Positions 1 to 12,420 of a DNA stretch of 64,000 nt are shown here, in pieces. The notes beneath the pieces are model-generated. The model had not been told where the DNA came from. It saw only the letters and a program-made list of their open reading frames with translations, and made no database searches. The DNA comes from Malurus cyaneus samueli. Taxonomy: Eukaryota; Chordata; Aves; Passeriformes; Maluridae. Numbering within the stretch: the first letter of the stretch is position 1; each line of letters opens with the position of its first letter. Position numbers and translations under genes: made by a program. Location of the stretch: contig CM019217.1 in NCBI GenBank assembly GCA_009741485.1, positions 33,737,485-33,801,484 of the forward strand. The letters are read 5' to 3'.

Positions 1-2015
1 AAAAAAAAAAAAAAAACCAACTTGAGACCAAAACGAAATATAACCAAACAACAACAAAAAAAAGTGCAGAAAGCATACAAACCCTGAAAACCAACCCACC
101 ATTCTCAGTGGTGAGTTGATTGCTCTACAAACAAAATAACATTAATCTTCCAGATTCCCCAGTAAAATGCTAATACTCCTGAAAAAGCACATCTCCACCC
201 ACAAAGCCAACCTGGCTATTTGCTCTATTTCCCAGCAGTTGAATGAAATTGTCAGCTTCACAAGCAGAGCAAGAGATGGGGTTTCTCAGCAACAAGGCAA
301 AATAATTGAGGTGGTTACTGAAGATGAGTGCTCTGAAAGGTGCAAGGTTTGCAGTCAAAGAGGAAAACATTTTTTTTCCCAGATCTACAGGTAAAAATAG
401 CACAGAATAACAACATAAAGAAAAAATTAACAAAAATGGGGGTAGGAGGAAGAAGAGTAAAAAGAGCAGGGAATTGAAAAATAACCTCAACTGCTTCAAG
501 ATAAAGGGGAAAATTAGAATCCTCTATCTACTCTTAAGCTTCAGTTATGCAGCAAAGGGAACATTATAACAATCATAGAGTTGGTAAATCATCTGGTACA
601 GAGTAAGTACTAGATTTGGCTTCCATTTAATGTAATGGAGTATCCTCTGAGACTGGAATATGAAATGTTCAACATTATTAAAGGAAAAATTAACTATTTT
701 GTTGAAGAGTACATTGCCAATTTAGGCAAGTCAAGCAGATATTTGTCATGTTTTAACAAATATGGCAGACTAAAAAAATGGGTTTGACCTTTTTTCAGTG
801 TTGCATTATATTTTATGAATCATCAGTAATTGATTTTTAAAAAACCTCTCAGACTCTTTTCTTATATTTCCATGAATACAATTTCCTTCTGTTAAATTCC
901 TGAATGTAGGCAATCACCATGCCTTTCTAAAGGCTTCAATTATCTGAGCCACAGAACATAAAACACATCTTTAGAGCTATTACACTGCCAATTGGAAGGA
1001 TTGGCAATCTGTTTACAGATTCAGGAAAATTCAGATCTATATACTATACACTAGAAAACTATTATAAACCTTCATCTGACACACATATATTTTCTAATTG
1101 GTTATAAAAACAGATTTTCATTTTTGCATTAACATATTTAGGAACATAAACAATATGATGAATTCTTACAAGCAGGTCAAATTATTAAGAAGTACTAGTC
1201 CAAAAAGTTATAAACTCCATGTATGACACAAGCTAGTGTAAAACTACTTTTTTTGGTAACTAAGTGATAGCAATAGGCATGTGTTATTTTTAAAACATGC
1301 CTATGTTCTAAGTAATCTATCAAAATTTTACCATACAAATTCCACCAGAAAAAATATGATAATGTTTCCATGGGAAATTAGTTTATTTTAAGAGGTGCTG
1401 CAAATGAGTAGTTGGTCACTTAAAGAATCACTGTTGAAGTTATTAGCAAAAGTAGGTTTTAAAACAAATTTTTTGAAAGTGTAACATGACAGAATTTGGT
1501 GGCAAGCTTCACTCTATTACTGACTGTAGATGAAGAATACAAGGAAAAAGGAATTAGAATCAGTTTAGAATTATTTCCACGGAGTTGCGGGATGCAAAAG
1601 GGTAAGGATGCAAAAGGATAATGGAGATTCACACATTGAGTAACAATGCTTGGAGTGGCCCCTCATGCTTTCTGAACTCCTAATAGAGCCTAAATGGAGC
1701 TGGGTCCAATCTTATCCTCAGGCCCGGAAAACAGTTTATTTCTGAAGGATTTAGCAGCACTCAATAAGTGACTAATTTAAAATGTACACAGTGATTCAAT
1801 AGTATTAACTATAATCACAACAGTAACTCAGTTATCTAGAGGTATTTAAATCAATTCACACATGTACACAGAGAGACACATAGATGTACGTATCTAAATG
1901 CACAGAGGTACCTCTTAAAAATTCCCCTCAAGTGTCAGTGAAATATGTTGAATGCCTTCATGGTTATCAACAGGCAAGGGCTGAGCCTTGATGATTTGGG
2001 GTAACAGCTCAGACC

Positions 2016-2035
2016 CTGTCATCAGCTGATGACAG
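2016..2035. repeat. 20-base perfect palindrome
   Basis: CTGTCATCAGCTGATGACAG is identical to its reverse complement. It is centred on an E-box (CAGCTG) and flanked by inverted TGACAG words of the MEIS/TGIF type. Lies in upstream intergenic DNA. Confidence 0.9.
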
Positions 2036-3355
2036 TCTTCCAAGCATTTCAAACCTGAGAGTTTTCAGAGATAAGGAGTGTCCCACTCAGGGATGTTGCC
2101 ACAGCCCACTGCAGTCCAGGAGAGCTCAAAGGGCCTCACTTAGATTGTTGTTTATTGGGCGGCAAGATGATTCCTTAGTCATCAGAAAGTTTCCATCCTG
2201 GCCACAACCTAAGTCAATAATTACTAAAATTATTCAAAAGTCCAGTAATAATGGTACCATTCCACTTGGTTTGTGATTCAGATGGGTCATGCTCCAGGGT
2301 TGTCAGGGATGATTGATTATTTCTCGTTCCTGTCCTTATTTATGCAACAGGTGTTCCTGTTACAGACAGTGCCTCTCCTGTCTTAGCCATGCACATCTAA
2401 GTACAGCCAAGGGATGCTTCACTGCCAAACTCATTACATAATTGTTGAGATCACTGAACAGGCCTGAGAAGCTTGATATGGCATAGTGGCCTATGGTCCT
2501 ATCAGAGGTGTTCAATTCCATGCATTTCAGCAAAAACACTTGCTTTTGTCAGTGGAGAATATGATGAGAAACTTGTTTTATACGAAAGTGGTATTTAGTT
2601 GGTAAGGCATCTGATGAAAATTTATTGGCCATTGTGAAAAACAAGATTCACTTTCTTGCTAAAATTTAAAGGGTTTTAATAAATGACAATAGGGTACATA
2701 AAAACAAAAGGATATGATGCTGGGTGCTTGGCGAGCTGCCAGAGGCACACCTGTTCTTGACAAGAGATATCTTTAAATACATTTTGTATTGCATCAGCCT
2801 AATGCCTATTCATAGACATTTATGCATATTCAAACTTTTCCAGGACTGTTTTAACATGGATCTGCCTTTTTAGAGCATGAGCAGTGATGCTTTTTAGGCC
2901 CCTGGGGTCGCATGCGTGTGACCCCTGTTCCGTGGCTTCAGCTGATGGTCCTTGTTGATAGAGAAGTGTCCTGTAGCAGGGGCCTATAATGGGTCATGAG
3001 ACCCCTGGCCTATCCATTGCAGATATGGTTGTCTGAAGATTGGGGGGTCCCATCAGCCAGGCTCCTTTTGCTGCAAACAATGGATGTTTTTACAAGTTCT
3101 TCTGACCAGATATTTTTCCCCAATGCCTCTGTTCCTTCCACCCCCACCCTTTTGATGTCAGGGTCTGTGCTGGTCTGGCAGCTGATAGTCCTGCAGCGAT
3201 GGCCTCCCCACCCGGAAGGTGTTAAACATCATGATCTCTTTGTGAATGTATGCATTCTTTTCCCCAGCTCTGAGCTGCTTCTTATCTTCATCAATGGGCA
3301 GTGAGCAGTGTAACCAGGGCCCCATTTCAGGGTTTGGTTTTTGTTTGGGTTTTTG

Positions 3356-3379
3356 TTTTTTTTTTTTTTTTTTTTTTTT
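3356..3379 (+). repeat. Poly(T) run of 24
   Basis: An uninterrupted run of 24 Ts follows a T- and G-rich ramp from 3,331. It could be the poly(A) end of a minus-strand retroposed sequence, but no gene was recognised on its right side. Confidence 0.9.
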
Positions 3380-5909
3380 GCGTGACTTTTCTTTGCAGCT
3401 TTTGTATAGTTTTGCTATAATATGAAAAATATTCTTTATGGAAATATTTAGGTCATAAATCATAATCTTTCTGTTTAACCACAAATATTCTATAACTATA
3501 TCTGAGTTACAAAAGAAAATCAGTGATAATTTTTACAACTATGTCTGCATAACTAAACTTCTACAAATAAAACAATATTATATCATGATGCACAACACAT
3601 AAGATCTACCTTTAATCTCTGTGAGAACTAACACTACAATGTGTCTAACACACACATAGCAGTCATCTTAATATTTGCAAAAGCCAACACTATAATATGT
3701 GTTTATAACAGCCAAGATCACTTCTATCAATCTCTTTGACAGAAGACAGCATGAAAGCCAAAGAACAAAACAAATAGTACAGCTTTTTGCGCCCCCAACA
3801 AATTCTTAAGTATACCAGAATTTTAAATTACAATCATGATACACTATCAAGTGCTGTTTCAGAAAATTGCTATTTTCCAGCATCTGATGATAGTGCAATT
3901 TTAGCATAATGGTAATTATGACAAATTTTAATTTTTCCATTATTTTTAATACGATCTTTATTACATTATTTCAAATTATGTAATATTTTAATTATTACAT
4001 TATTTTAAATAGGATGTTTTTAAGATAATAAATGTGTATCAACTCTAAAACTTACTTAACAAAAGTAAGCAAAATTGACTGTCACTTAACAATTGCACAC
4101 ATGTTCCATTATGCTTAGATTTATTTCCAAAAGAAGTTAGGCCAGGATTAATATCCACAGATCTATAGCTGGAACAATCACATCTACGTCTTTCCAGGAG
4201 CAAAAAGAATAAGTATTATTTCTCCTTGTTTTGGTTAAGAGAGAAAGTTGTAAGCAAATCATTAAAATTCTTTCCCTTCCACCCCCCATTTTATGTTGAA
4301 ACTAGCTGTTTATTTTGAAACATTCACATCCCTCTGACTCTAGGTTTTGCAAGTCATTCAGATAAATTCATCTCATATTTTTTAATTTAGTCATCCCTCC
4401 CAGCAATGTAATTTTACTTGAAGTTGTAAGTATTAGAAATTATTACCCAAAAGTGAAATATATACAGATGCAGATATGTGCAGATTACAGAGTGCAATAG
4501 AAATAAGTAGCTCAAAAAGAATAAAATGAAAATTCATGTTTTATGAATGAAGAATCACATGCAGACTGAAAGAGTCTTGGCATATTATTAAATCCAAGAA
4601 ATTATCACGATCTGATGATGATTAATTTTAATTAGTATATCAGACAAAATAATTTTAAAAATCAGGCTATCCCAAAGAATACATTAACTGTCATATTCAC
4701 TTGTACCAATGGATAAGACTGGGTTTGTAAATATGATCACAGACAGACAAGATACATCAATTTTATGATCACTTGATTTTTGCTCTCTTGTTTAAATAAA
4801 ATATTTCAGATGAAAGCAACATTTCACTGCAAAACCATTGAAATCAAGAAGCAGACATTTTCTTTATTCTTTTGCAAAAGTTTCACATAAAAGAAGGAAG
4901 CTGGCTTCCTATGCTCTTGAAAGTTTCAGATTTTTATAACATCTAGTAGAAAGGTAAAAGATGATCTTTAACACTGGTGGTTAATTTGGATTTTTCATTT
5001 GCCTTTTACTTGAGAAATTTAGAATAATATTTTTCAGTAGTTTAGCAGTGCTCGTACAAACCCCAAGAACTTATGATGACTATCTAAATGAAGTTAATGT
5101 AGTTATATAATACCCAAAGTTAGCCTGTTGCAATTCTTCTAGGTTTGCCAAACACCAACCTAGTATATGCTTCTACACAACTAAAAACATACAAAAGATA
5201 GGAAATTTAACACATATATGCAGTAACTTGTGTCAAACAAGTTCTGAACAAATTTTGCCTTTTCCTTGCTCTGCTCTAGTTAAGATATGAAAAAATTACA
5301 TGACAGATCAAAACAGTGCTACCACCAGAAATATTTAGGTCGATCATTATAAATTTAAGCCACCGTAGCAGTTGTCAAAAGTAGAGCTCATTAATTAGTA
5401 CTCAAAAATGTGTATTTTTTCCCAACATCTTGTAAGTCGCAACGGTACAATGCATTTATCTACCACAGTAACTCTGCTGTACTTTGCTAACACTATGTTT
5501 GATGTTTCAGTAAATTACATCATGGTGAAAGTGTCTTTAAAACAAACCTTATCTCTGTTTCAAGTATGTCTAAGTACATCTGAGCATAACCTTGCCTCCA
5601 TTGAAATTAGGAACAAACCTTTTGTTTGATATGATGAAAGGTGGGATTCATTACTCTTGGATCTTACTACTATAAGGTACTTTGAAAAGCAGCTTTTAAA
5701 ATGCATTGCTTCTATAAAAGCAGTTACAGTATTATCCTTGTTTTATGTAGAGGGTATTATGCTCCAATTTTCAGGAAAGAAACAAGAATTCAATTCTGGA
5801 ACTTGGTCCTGCTCCAGTGTCTTGGGTTGATGTTTGGTGCCAGTTTTGTTCTGTATTCCTTTTCCGTTGGCACATATGCCCAAAAAAAATGTTTATCTCT
5901 TTAAATGCT

Positions 5910-6360
5910 ACCCGGAAGAAAGAAGCAGGGGCTGCTGGGAAGACACAGCGAACAGTTTAACTGCCAGTGCTGCCACGAGATCTGGCTGCTCGAGCTGCGT
6001 TTTCTCTCTCTCTCTCGCTTCTCGTCGTGGGAGCCCTCGCTTGCTACGTGGAACAGAGTTACATTGTCGCAGTTTCTGCTGGCTCAGTTTGTGGCATCGG
6101 CGGCTTTTCCTCAAACATCCCCTCTGCGTCTCCTGCTACTCCTCGGGCAGTCCCGCCGAGGGAGGGGCCTCACGGCTCCATCCCGTCCGGGACTTCGGGG
6201 TGGACCGGGCTGGCAGCGGAGGCACACTGAGCCCTCCTCTGATTCATCCACTGGGAAGCTGAGACTGCGGTACCATTCTTTTCTTTCGGTTGTTTTTTCC
6301 CTTTTGCCACTGTTACAATACCCGCCACGTGGGTTTTCCTTTTTTTTTTTTTTCCGGGGG
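5910..6360. promoter_or_regulatory. Upstream CpG island, orphan promoter or 5' exon
   Basis: Roughly 450 bases are markedly richer in GC and CpG than the flanks, about 5.8 kb before the WDR17 island. A CT-repeat (TCTCTCTCTCTCTCGC) lies at about 6,003-6,018. No protein family is recognised in its overlapping short open frames. It looks like a promoter and 5' UTR. Candidates are a minus-strand gene running off the left edge or a distal alternative first exon of WDR17. In mammals GPM6A lies divergently upstream of WDR17, so GPM6A is a reasonable guess, but none of its coding sequence was seen here. Strand is undetermined. Confidence 0.5.
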
Positions 6361-8739
6361 GAGGGTCACTCCTTTACTGTTGGGAGATTTTTTTTTGTTT
6401 GTTTGAATATCTGAAAGTTACTTTTTATCTGTATAACGATTACTCTTTATCTGTGTCCTGTGGGCACTGTTTTTTTTGTGTTAATAAAACTACCTTTTTT
6501 CTCTTCACCTTTTTTGCCCAGCATCTATTTCTTGTTGGAGGGAAAAAAATTATCAAATTTATTTTCATTTCGGAGGAAACGTTTCCCTGTGACGTTTTCT
6601 CTCGGAAAACATTTGTCTCCAAACCGAGACATCCAGATACATCCACCATCTTGCTTTCCTGAAAATGACTGGTTTAGCCTCCAGAGATGAATAAGAAAGT
6701 ATTAAGAAATTATACCTGCATGAAAGCACCCGGCAAGAAACATAATATCCTACTTTATTCAATGAAAACTGAAGAGTTTGAATGGCATTGGGGAGGGGGC
6801 AGGAGGGAAGGGCAAGGAAAAAGATCTAAACAAAACAAAATTAAGTAGAATTGTTCTTTAATCTTCCATTTTTGCATATGAAGGATTAACATTCATAATG
6901 TCTTTCTACAGAAAAAAAAAGGATGTGTGAATTCTGACTTTAATTCTTCAGCAGAATTGTCACAGCCTGACATAATTTTACTGTGTATTGACTATATTAC
7001 CATCTCTTATTTAAGCTGTCAGCTTTTGACTTATAATCAAGAGATAACAGTAGGACAAGATGAAAGGAAAGTAGAGGGAACTCCTGCTAAGGAGATGCTA
7101 CATTGAGGAAGATTTAAACACTCGGAAAAGCACAGTAGGAAGAGGACTAGAAGAAAATTAACTGTGCACTTGGTCATTGAAAGGCTTCTCATGGATAAAA
7201 GGTGCAGATGAGGGACATGAGACAAGTAAGAAGGAGGTAGAACAGAAGAGGGGGACATGGTAAGAAGAGTAAAGAAATGACTTTAGAAACCCATGAGGGA
7301 AGAGATCAGAATGTAATTGTACAATTTAATGTACTGACAGTGAACAGGACTACCACAAAGCTGAAGTTTCAGCAAAAACAGAAAACCCTGATTTCCACCA
7401 ATTTCCATTCTCCATTTCCTGACGTAGTGATGTCTGGCCCACACATGCCATGTGCTCTGTAGTGTCATTCTGCAGCACCATTGCATGGCCCACGCCACAG
7501 CACACAGCTCTACCACATATCCCTGTTCCATGGCATCGCCCAGTGAGCTTCATGGTTTACATATGTTGCTGGCACTGTATTTGAAAGCACCTAATCCCAC
7601 TTCATCTGGATTCAGCCACTGCTGTTTGAGCATGACAGAAAGACTTTCCTAGTCAAAAGGGTGATTTCAGTCTTTGTGTCTGATGATAGATCTGGTTGTT
7701 CTGCTGGCAGATCTGGGCCTTAGCAGTGCTGCAATATCAAAGTTCACTGGAACTGTTAAGAGCTTGCAGCATGAGTAACAATAACTTTAAAACACAGAAT
7801 AGTTGTACAGCCGGCATCTATTGTTGCATTTGAACTATTGTTGCTATCAAAGCAGTTGTACAGCTTCTTCCTTTCTACTAGTAAAGAATTACTAATAATG
7901 TGTAGAGAAGTTGTCCATCATTAAAGACCTGATATTACCCCTGGCTTTTTGCAGTTATCTAAAGCTAAAAAAATAGAGTGCCTAGTTGCTATAAAACATA
8001 AGCAATTCATAACACATAACTTCTAATATCTTTTTATTCAAAACAGTGACAAGATATTCAGAAAAAAAAGAAAGGAATCTAGTTCACAAGATCTAATTTA
8101 ATGCTAAATGTGAGATAAGAAAGTTTAATTAGAAGTACTACCTGTGAAATAAGAGGTGCTGCTAGTGGGGTTGAATGAAAGAACAATTTATATCCCTGCC
8201 TCTCTCTCTCTCTTTCCTCCTTATCTCTGGACAAGGCTAGGGAGGAGATGAAGAAGGAAGCAAGGAAGCAATCAAGAGGGTGAACACACTACACTTTTAC
8301 ATCAATGGTTTCATTGAACACATGAAAAAATTTAATTCTAAGGTTTTCCTCAACAAGAAGGATATTCACACTGCACTTTTAGATTATGTCAAAGCCACCA
8401 AGTGACAAGTGACAGCAGTCTTACAGTCTCCTCTGTCCTAATGAGCTGGCTGACAGTGTACTACAGCCACAGGCCTGAGAGCCTGGTGAGATGTGCAGCA
8501 TGGCACAGCACAGCACAGGCATGAGCCTTTTCAGGTTCATTGTTTTCTGGGCTGGTAGCTCTGCAATATGCAAGGGTCTTATGGAGGGTATCACTCCAGG
8601 AGGGTTGTGTTACTTAGCTGCTGCCACTAAAACTCTGGAGATGGTTTAAATTTTGGTGTTTAAAATTACAATTAATGACCTAATCAATACAGACAATAGA
8701 TTAGAGAAAACAACTCATTTTACCCTAAACACTCAGTCT
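6361..8739. other. Intergenic DNA between upstream CpG island and the relic, no gene recognised
   Basis: AT-rich single-copy-looking sequence. A CRE-like TGACGTTT occurs near 6,590. Overlapping open frames at 7,277-7,652 on both strands have no recognisable family. Confidence 0.5.
8199..8214 (+). repeat. CT microsatellite
   Basis: A short run of CT dinucleotides (CCTCTCTCTCTCTCTTTCC) in upstream intergenic DNA. Confidence 0.8.
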
Positions 8740-9068
8740 CTAGTAAGCTGAGATACTCTGCATGAGATCATGGAAGAGTCTGTAGGACTCCTGTGCAGAA
8801 AAAACAGTAATGACTGACTGGTCCAGCATTTCAAAGTGCATTTCACCCAAGTGCTAGCCTTGGTAACCAGAGCCTGTCTGCCAGCCCGTTCAGAGTAGTG
8901 ATTATCCCTTTTTGAAAACTGCCTGTAATCATCAGCCAGGAAGAGTCTGTAGCCTTCTTCTTCCTCATGTCCTACAGGAAGCTGTTCAAAGTCTGCATTG
9001 TACAAGTCATTGAGGGCAAGTAGGACTTTCTGATTTGGTCTGATATCATTTGCAAATGTTGGACTCAT
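8740..9068 (-). pseudogene. Unidentified coding-like relic with a frame break
   Basis: A minus-strand open frame from an ATG at 9,068 reads like real protein: NDLYNADFEQLPVGHEEEEG, then YRLFLADDYRQFSKRDNHYS. Near 8,853 this loses character, while the frame offset by one base continues as HLGEMHFEMLDQSVITVFSA, then YRLFHDLMQSISAY and a TAG at 8,740-8,742. Together they look like one coding sequence broken by a single-base indel. A stop (TAA) lies four codons before the ATG, with coding-like LGLPRIDVR before it. I do not recognise the family. It could be a retrocopy, a decayed exon or chance. Confidence 0.3.
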
Positions 9069-11869
9069 TGCATTTAATTACCTGACATCAATTCTAGGCA
9101 ATCCTAAAGCTGCATCTACCAACAAACATCAATAGCACTGCCAAGGTAGCAGTTCCTCCACTTAACATAGTTTATGAAATGTTACTGATTTTAGTCACAG
9201 CAGGAACCTAATAAAACAACTGCATGAGCTAAGCACAATGAATTAAGCTTCTTTCAAGTATTTTCTCACTTTGACATCTTTCAGTAAGGACTTCTTGGAA
9301 AAAATGGAGCAAGATAATCACCAGGCTGAGTCCCTATGAAATCATTTGCTAGATATAATTTCTACCTCGGTTAACATGAGGTAGAAAGGCATATGATCCC
9401 TGCCAGGCAGCAAGTTAATAGGATCACTAGTAGGAAAAAAAAATCCCTGTTCTGAGTGAGAAATTAAAATATTGTTTACTGATTCCCACCAGATGTCAGT
9501 CATATCATAGGAATAAAATGAAAGTTACCAAAACTCTAAGTACTCATTGATTCTACATATGATGAAAATTGAAATTGTAGTTTCTATCAATTTAAATTTA
9601 TCTTTCTACTGTTTTTACTGTATTATTTATAATTGGGATAAATGTATAACAATAACATTTCTCCTTCAATAACATGAGTGCAGGAGAAAATACAGAACTC
9701 TGGTAAGAGTAGGAAACAACTAGCTGAATAAACTTCATCTTAGCTTTCAGTGACTTAGAAAACAAGAAAAAAATCTGTAAAAACTTAAGGCTCCAGTAAC
9801 TATAGCTCATGCTGTAGTTAAGATTGTGTATGGTGGACATGGATGACAATAAACAACTGCATTTCACCTTGATACCCTCATTTCTTGAGCTGAAAGTCAC
9901 GGAGAAGCTAGAAAAAAGTAGGATTTGTTCTTAGTAGTGTGGTAGAGCTAGACACGTTGCATAAAGGAATTATTAGGTATGCCTAGGTAGGAATCAAGAT
10001 TCCTAATAGTAAAACTTTGTGACTAACTAAAATAAAACACAGCATAACAGAGATTGCAGTGCTAAATATAATCTCAGAATCCAGAGAAAATTACTTTATG
10101 CACTTAAATATGATTAGTTCTGTTTAAGGACAACATTTCTATCCTTAGCATGTAAAAGAGAAAGTATTAAAACTGCTTTCTGTTTTATATATTTAACCTT
10201 TTTCTCTCTACTAAGTACTTCTTAGGCCACATCTGTAATACCACTTCAAGTTTAGGGCCCCCACCACAAGAAAGGCATCAACAAAACGGAGACAGTTCAG
10301 TGGAAGACCTCCAAGATAAAACCATGAGTAATCTCTCCTGACCTCACAGCTCACCCTGCTTTGAATGGGAGGTTTGCCTAGATTGTCTCAGGTCATTCTA
10401 ATCTGTATCATCTTCTTTTACTATATTATGATCCTATGAACCAGTCCTTTGACCCACAGACCATCACTTTTCCAGAATAACCTCTAGGCAGTTCCAGCCA
10501 CTCTAGCCCAAAAGAATTAATTTTAACTAGAAAAGATAAAGGCAGCAAGTGGTAATTTACATTTAACAGTTAGATCTTATCTGAGAGTCAGAATAGGTTG
10601 GATCTCTTCAATTAGTAGAAGGGGTGGCTGCAAAGAGCTAGGAGAGCATGAACGACAGACAGAAATTAAACAGAAAGTTATTTGCTATCTATCATTAAAA
10701 AGGGAGCACATGGATTTCCAGATGGATATTTTAAAAATAATAAATGCAAATGCTGACTTTAAAAATAGTGTTCAGTGTGTGGCATGTTTTGGAGATTAAA
10801 AGTCTAGGAGGATGGATAAATGTAGGAGGTACATAGCCATGACCTGAATCCCATAGTTTAATAATTGCCAAAAGATACAATATCAAGAGGGAAAAAATAT
10901 ATTTATTTTCCTTCTATTTTTTGCATCTACATCTGCAAGAAGATTTTCTTGAAGTAGAATACTTGTAGGGACTTTCGTTTCATACTCTGTCTGTAGCTAC
11001 TTCTTGTACTGACTCTTGTTGGATATGGAATATAGATAGTGCTTGGGACCATGACCAAGCATGATTGCTAGGATCTTCAAGATCACTGAGGTTAAAACAT
11101 AGCATAATCTTTCAAGGAAGGAAGCAAATTAAACAAGTTTCTCTGGCATGTGATGTGTGCTGTAAATTTTTTTGCCCAGTAAATCATTTACAAAGTGATT
11201 CCTTCCTCATCCACCTCTTCTCAGTTCTTTCTGCTAAAGAACCCATTGGTAAGATCAGAAATTACATGGTATTACAGATCTTTTCAAGCAACACATTGCT
11301 TGTGTGCATAGTACAGTGTAAGAAGACTTTTTTCCTCCTTTGAACATGCACAGATACCAGCTGCAGTGGGTTGTATTAGCTTTAACGCAAGACAAGAATT
11401 ATCTTTGGAACTGTACTTTCACAGTCCATGAGCTGCCTCTGCCCTGTTTGCATTACATTGACACAAACACAGCAATAGTGATAAACTGAGTTGGACAAGG
11501 AAATTCTTCTGTCTGAAAAATAATTCAAGGAAAGATACTTTTCAGTAAACAAGTAAATTTCACATCGCAAGCCACCATCCAGCTGCACAAACAGCTGGAG
11601 GAGGGGAAAAGTAGAAAACAAGCGGATGTTGTGCAGTAAATGTCTGTGAATCATGAACCCACGTATGTACCTGATAATCCCAGGTGGAGTGGGATCTGGG
11701 GGGATGCGTTTTGTGACTCCTGTCAAATAAAAATGGGATTAGCGCGTTAGTCTGCAGTTCCTTTCAGCCCTTCAGCGTGGAGCCACGGTCTCTGTGAAGG
11801 AGGTGCAGCTACAGCTACATGTCTCAATATTCATGTCATCTTACAGTGCTTGGCTTGACAACAGGGAAG
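9069..11869. other. Intergenic DNA before WDR17, one CR1 fragment only
   Basis: Apart from the CR1 at 10,222-10,438 nothing was recognised. A hairpin with perfect 10-base arms, TTTCTACCTC and GAGGTAGAAA, and a 9-base loop lies at 9,359-9,387. Confidence 0.5.
10222..10438 (+). mobile_element. CR1 LINE 3'-end fragment
   Basis: TTAGGCCACATCTGTAATAC, then GGGCCCCCACCACAAGAAAG and a closing ATTATGATCCTATGAA, follow the order of the avian CR1 3' end in plus orientation. It ends in the usual degenerate 8-base tail. Diverged, therefore old. Confidence 0.65.
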
Positions 11870-12420
11870 TCTGAGGGCGGACCAGCACCCCATAGAGATC
11901 CTCGGGGCGCGTAAAATCCACTCTTCGCACTTGGCGCTGGTTTCTGGTGCCCTCCCCAGAGCACCGGCGGGCACCGTGACCCCGCACGTTCCCAGGCACC
12001 GCTCCGCTTCAGCCGGGTCAGGGCCGCTGGCGCCCGCGCGCGGGGTCCGCGTGCGGCCGGCGCCTCGCTCGGTAACGAGGCCGCGGCGCGCGCGCCGGGG
12101 AGAGCGGCGGGGCGGGCCCGAGGGTTGCCCGGAGACGGCGCCACTGTGCCCGGCGCTGCGGGCGGACAGGTGAGGGAGAGAGGGAGCGACGGAAGGCCGG
12201 CGGAGCGGGCAGGGCAAGGGGTGTGCGGGCCGGCGATTCTCGACCCGCGGGGGCCGCACGGCCCGGCGGGTGCCGCCCGCGGCGGGGCAGGTTCTGCGGG
12301 GCTGGGCCGGGCCGCGCCGCCCCGTGCCCACCTGCGCTCTGGGGACGGAGCGGCCCCGCGAAGCTCTCGGGGCTGTGGGCGGTGTGTGAAGCATCCAGGA
12401 GCCGTCGGACGGTATTGTCG
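11870..12420 (+). promoter_or_regulatory. WDR17: CpG island, WDR17 promoter
   Basis: About 550 bases of very GC- and CpG-rich sequence stand out sharply from AT-rich flanks. They include CGCGCGCGCC runs and a GC box, GGGGCGGGCC, at 12,109-12,118 (Sp1-type). No TATA box is obvious, as expected for a CpG-island promoter. At 12,124-12,136 GTTGCC-C-GGAGAC resembles an RFX X-box with a one-base spacer. The island is the only strong promoter-like element between the upstream intergenic DNA and the first coding exon. Long open frames run through it on both strands, but they are a by-product of base composition. The transcription start was not determined. Confidence 0.8.
12100..12169 (+). other. WDR17: Probable non-coding exon 1 of WDR17 (5' boundary approximate)
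   Basis: A consensus splice donor, CAG|GTGAGG, lies at 12,167-12,175 inside the CpG island. It would join to exon 2 at 22,623, whose acceptor TGTGTTCAG lies just before it. No conserved coding sequence is present here, so this exon would be 5' UTR. The left boundary is a guess; the donor position is better supported than the start. Other first exons, including one from the island at 5.9-6.3 kb, cannot be excluded without transcript data. Confidence 0.45.

Larger units (their letters stand above)
1..5909. other. Upstream intergenic DNA, no gene recognised
   Basis: Mostly AT-rich sequence with an A16 run at the left edge. A moderately GC-richer block at about 1,980-2,520 and another at 2,880-3,330 might be decayed LTR or retroposed sequence, but I could not name them. 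Short open frames (for example 2,996-3,304) lack family resemblance. A hairpin with 10-base arms, ATAGGCATGT and ACATGCCTAT, lies at 1,273-1,304. Confidence 0.5.

Noticed and set aside
3158..3484. Minus-strand open frame of 108 codons
   Set aside because: It includes a Lys run translated from the poly(T) tract and has no recognisable domain.
5910..6360. Naming the upstream island GPM6A
   Set aside because: Only gene order in mammals supports it; none of the coding sequence is present, so no symbol was given.
5905..6414. Plus-strand open frame of 169 codons in the upstream CpG island
   Set aside because: Other frames are open over the same bases, and its end is homopolymer-derived (FFFFF). 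More likely UTR or promoter.
9377..9387. TGAGGTAG, the let-7 seed, on one arm of a hairpin at 9,359-9,387
   Set aside because: Bases after the seed do not follow let-7, and the hairpin (10-base arms, 9-base loop) is too short for a microRNA precursor.
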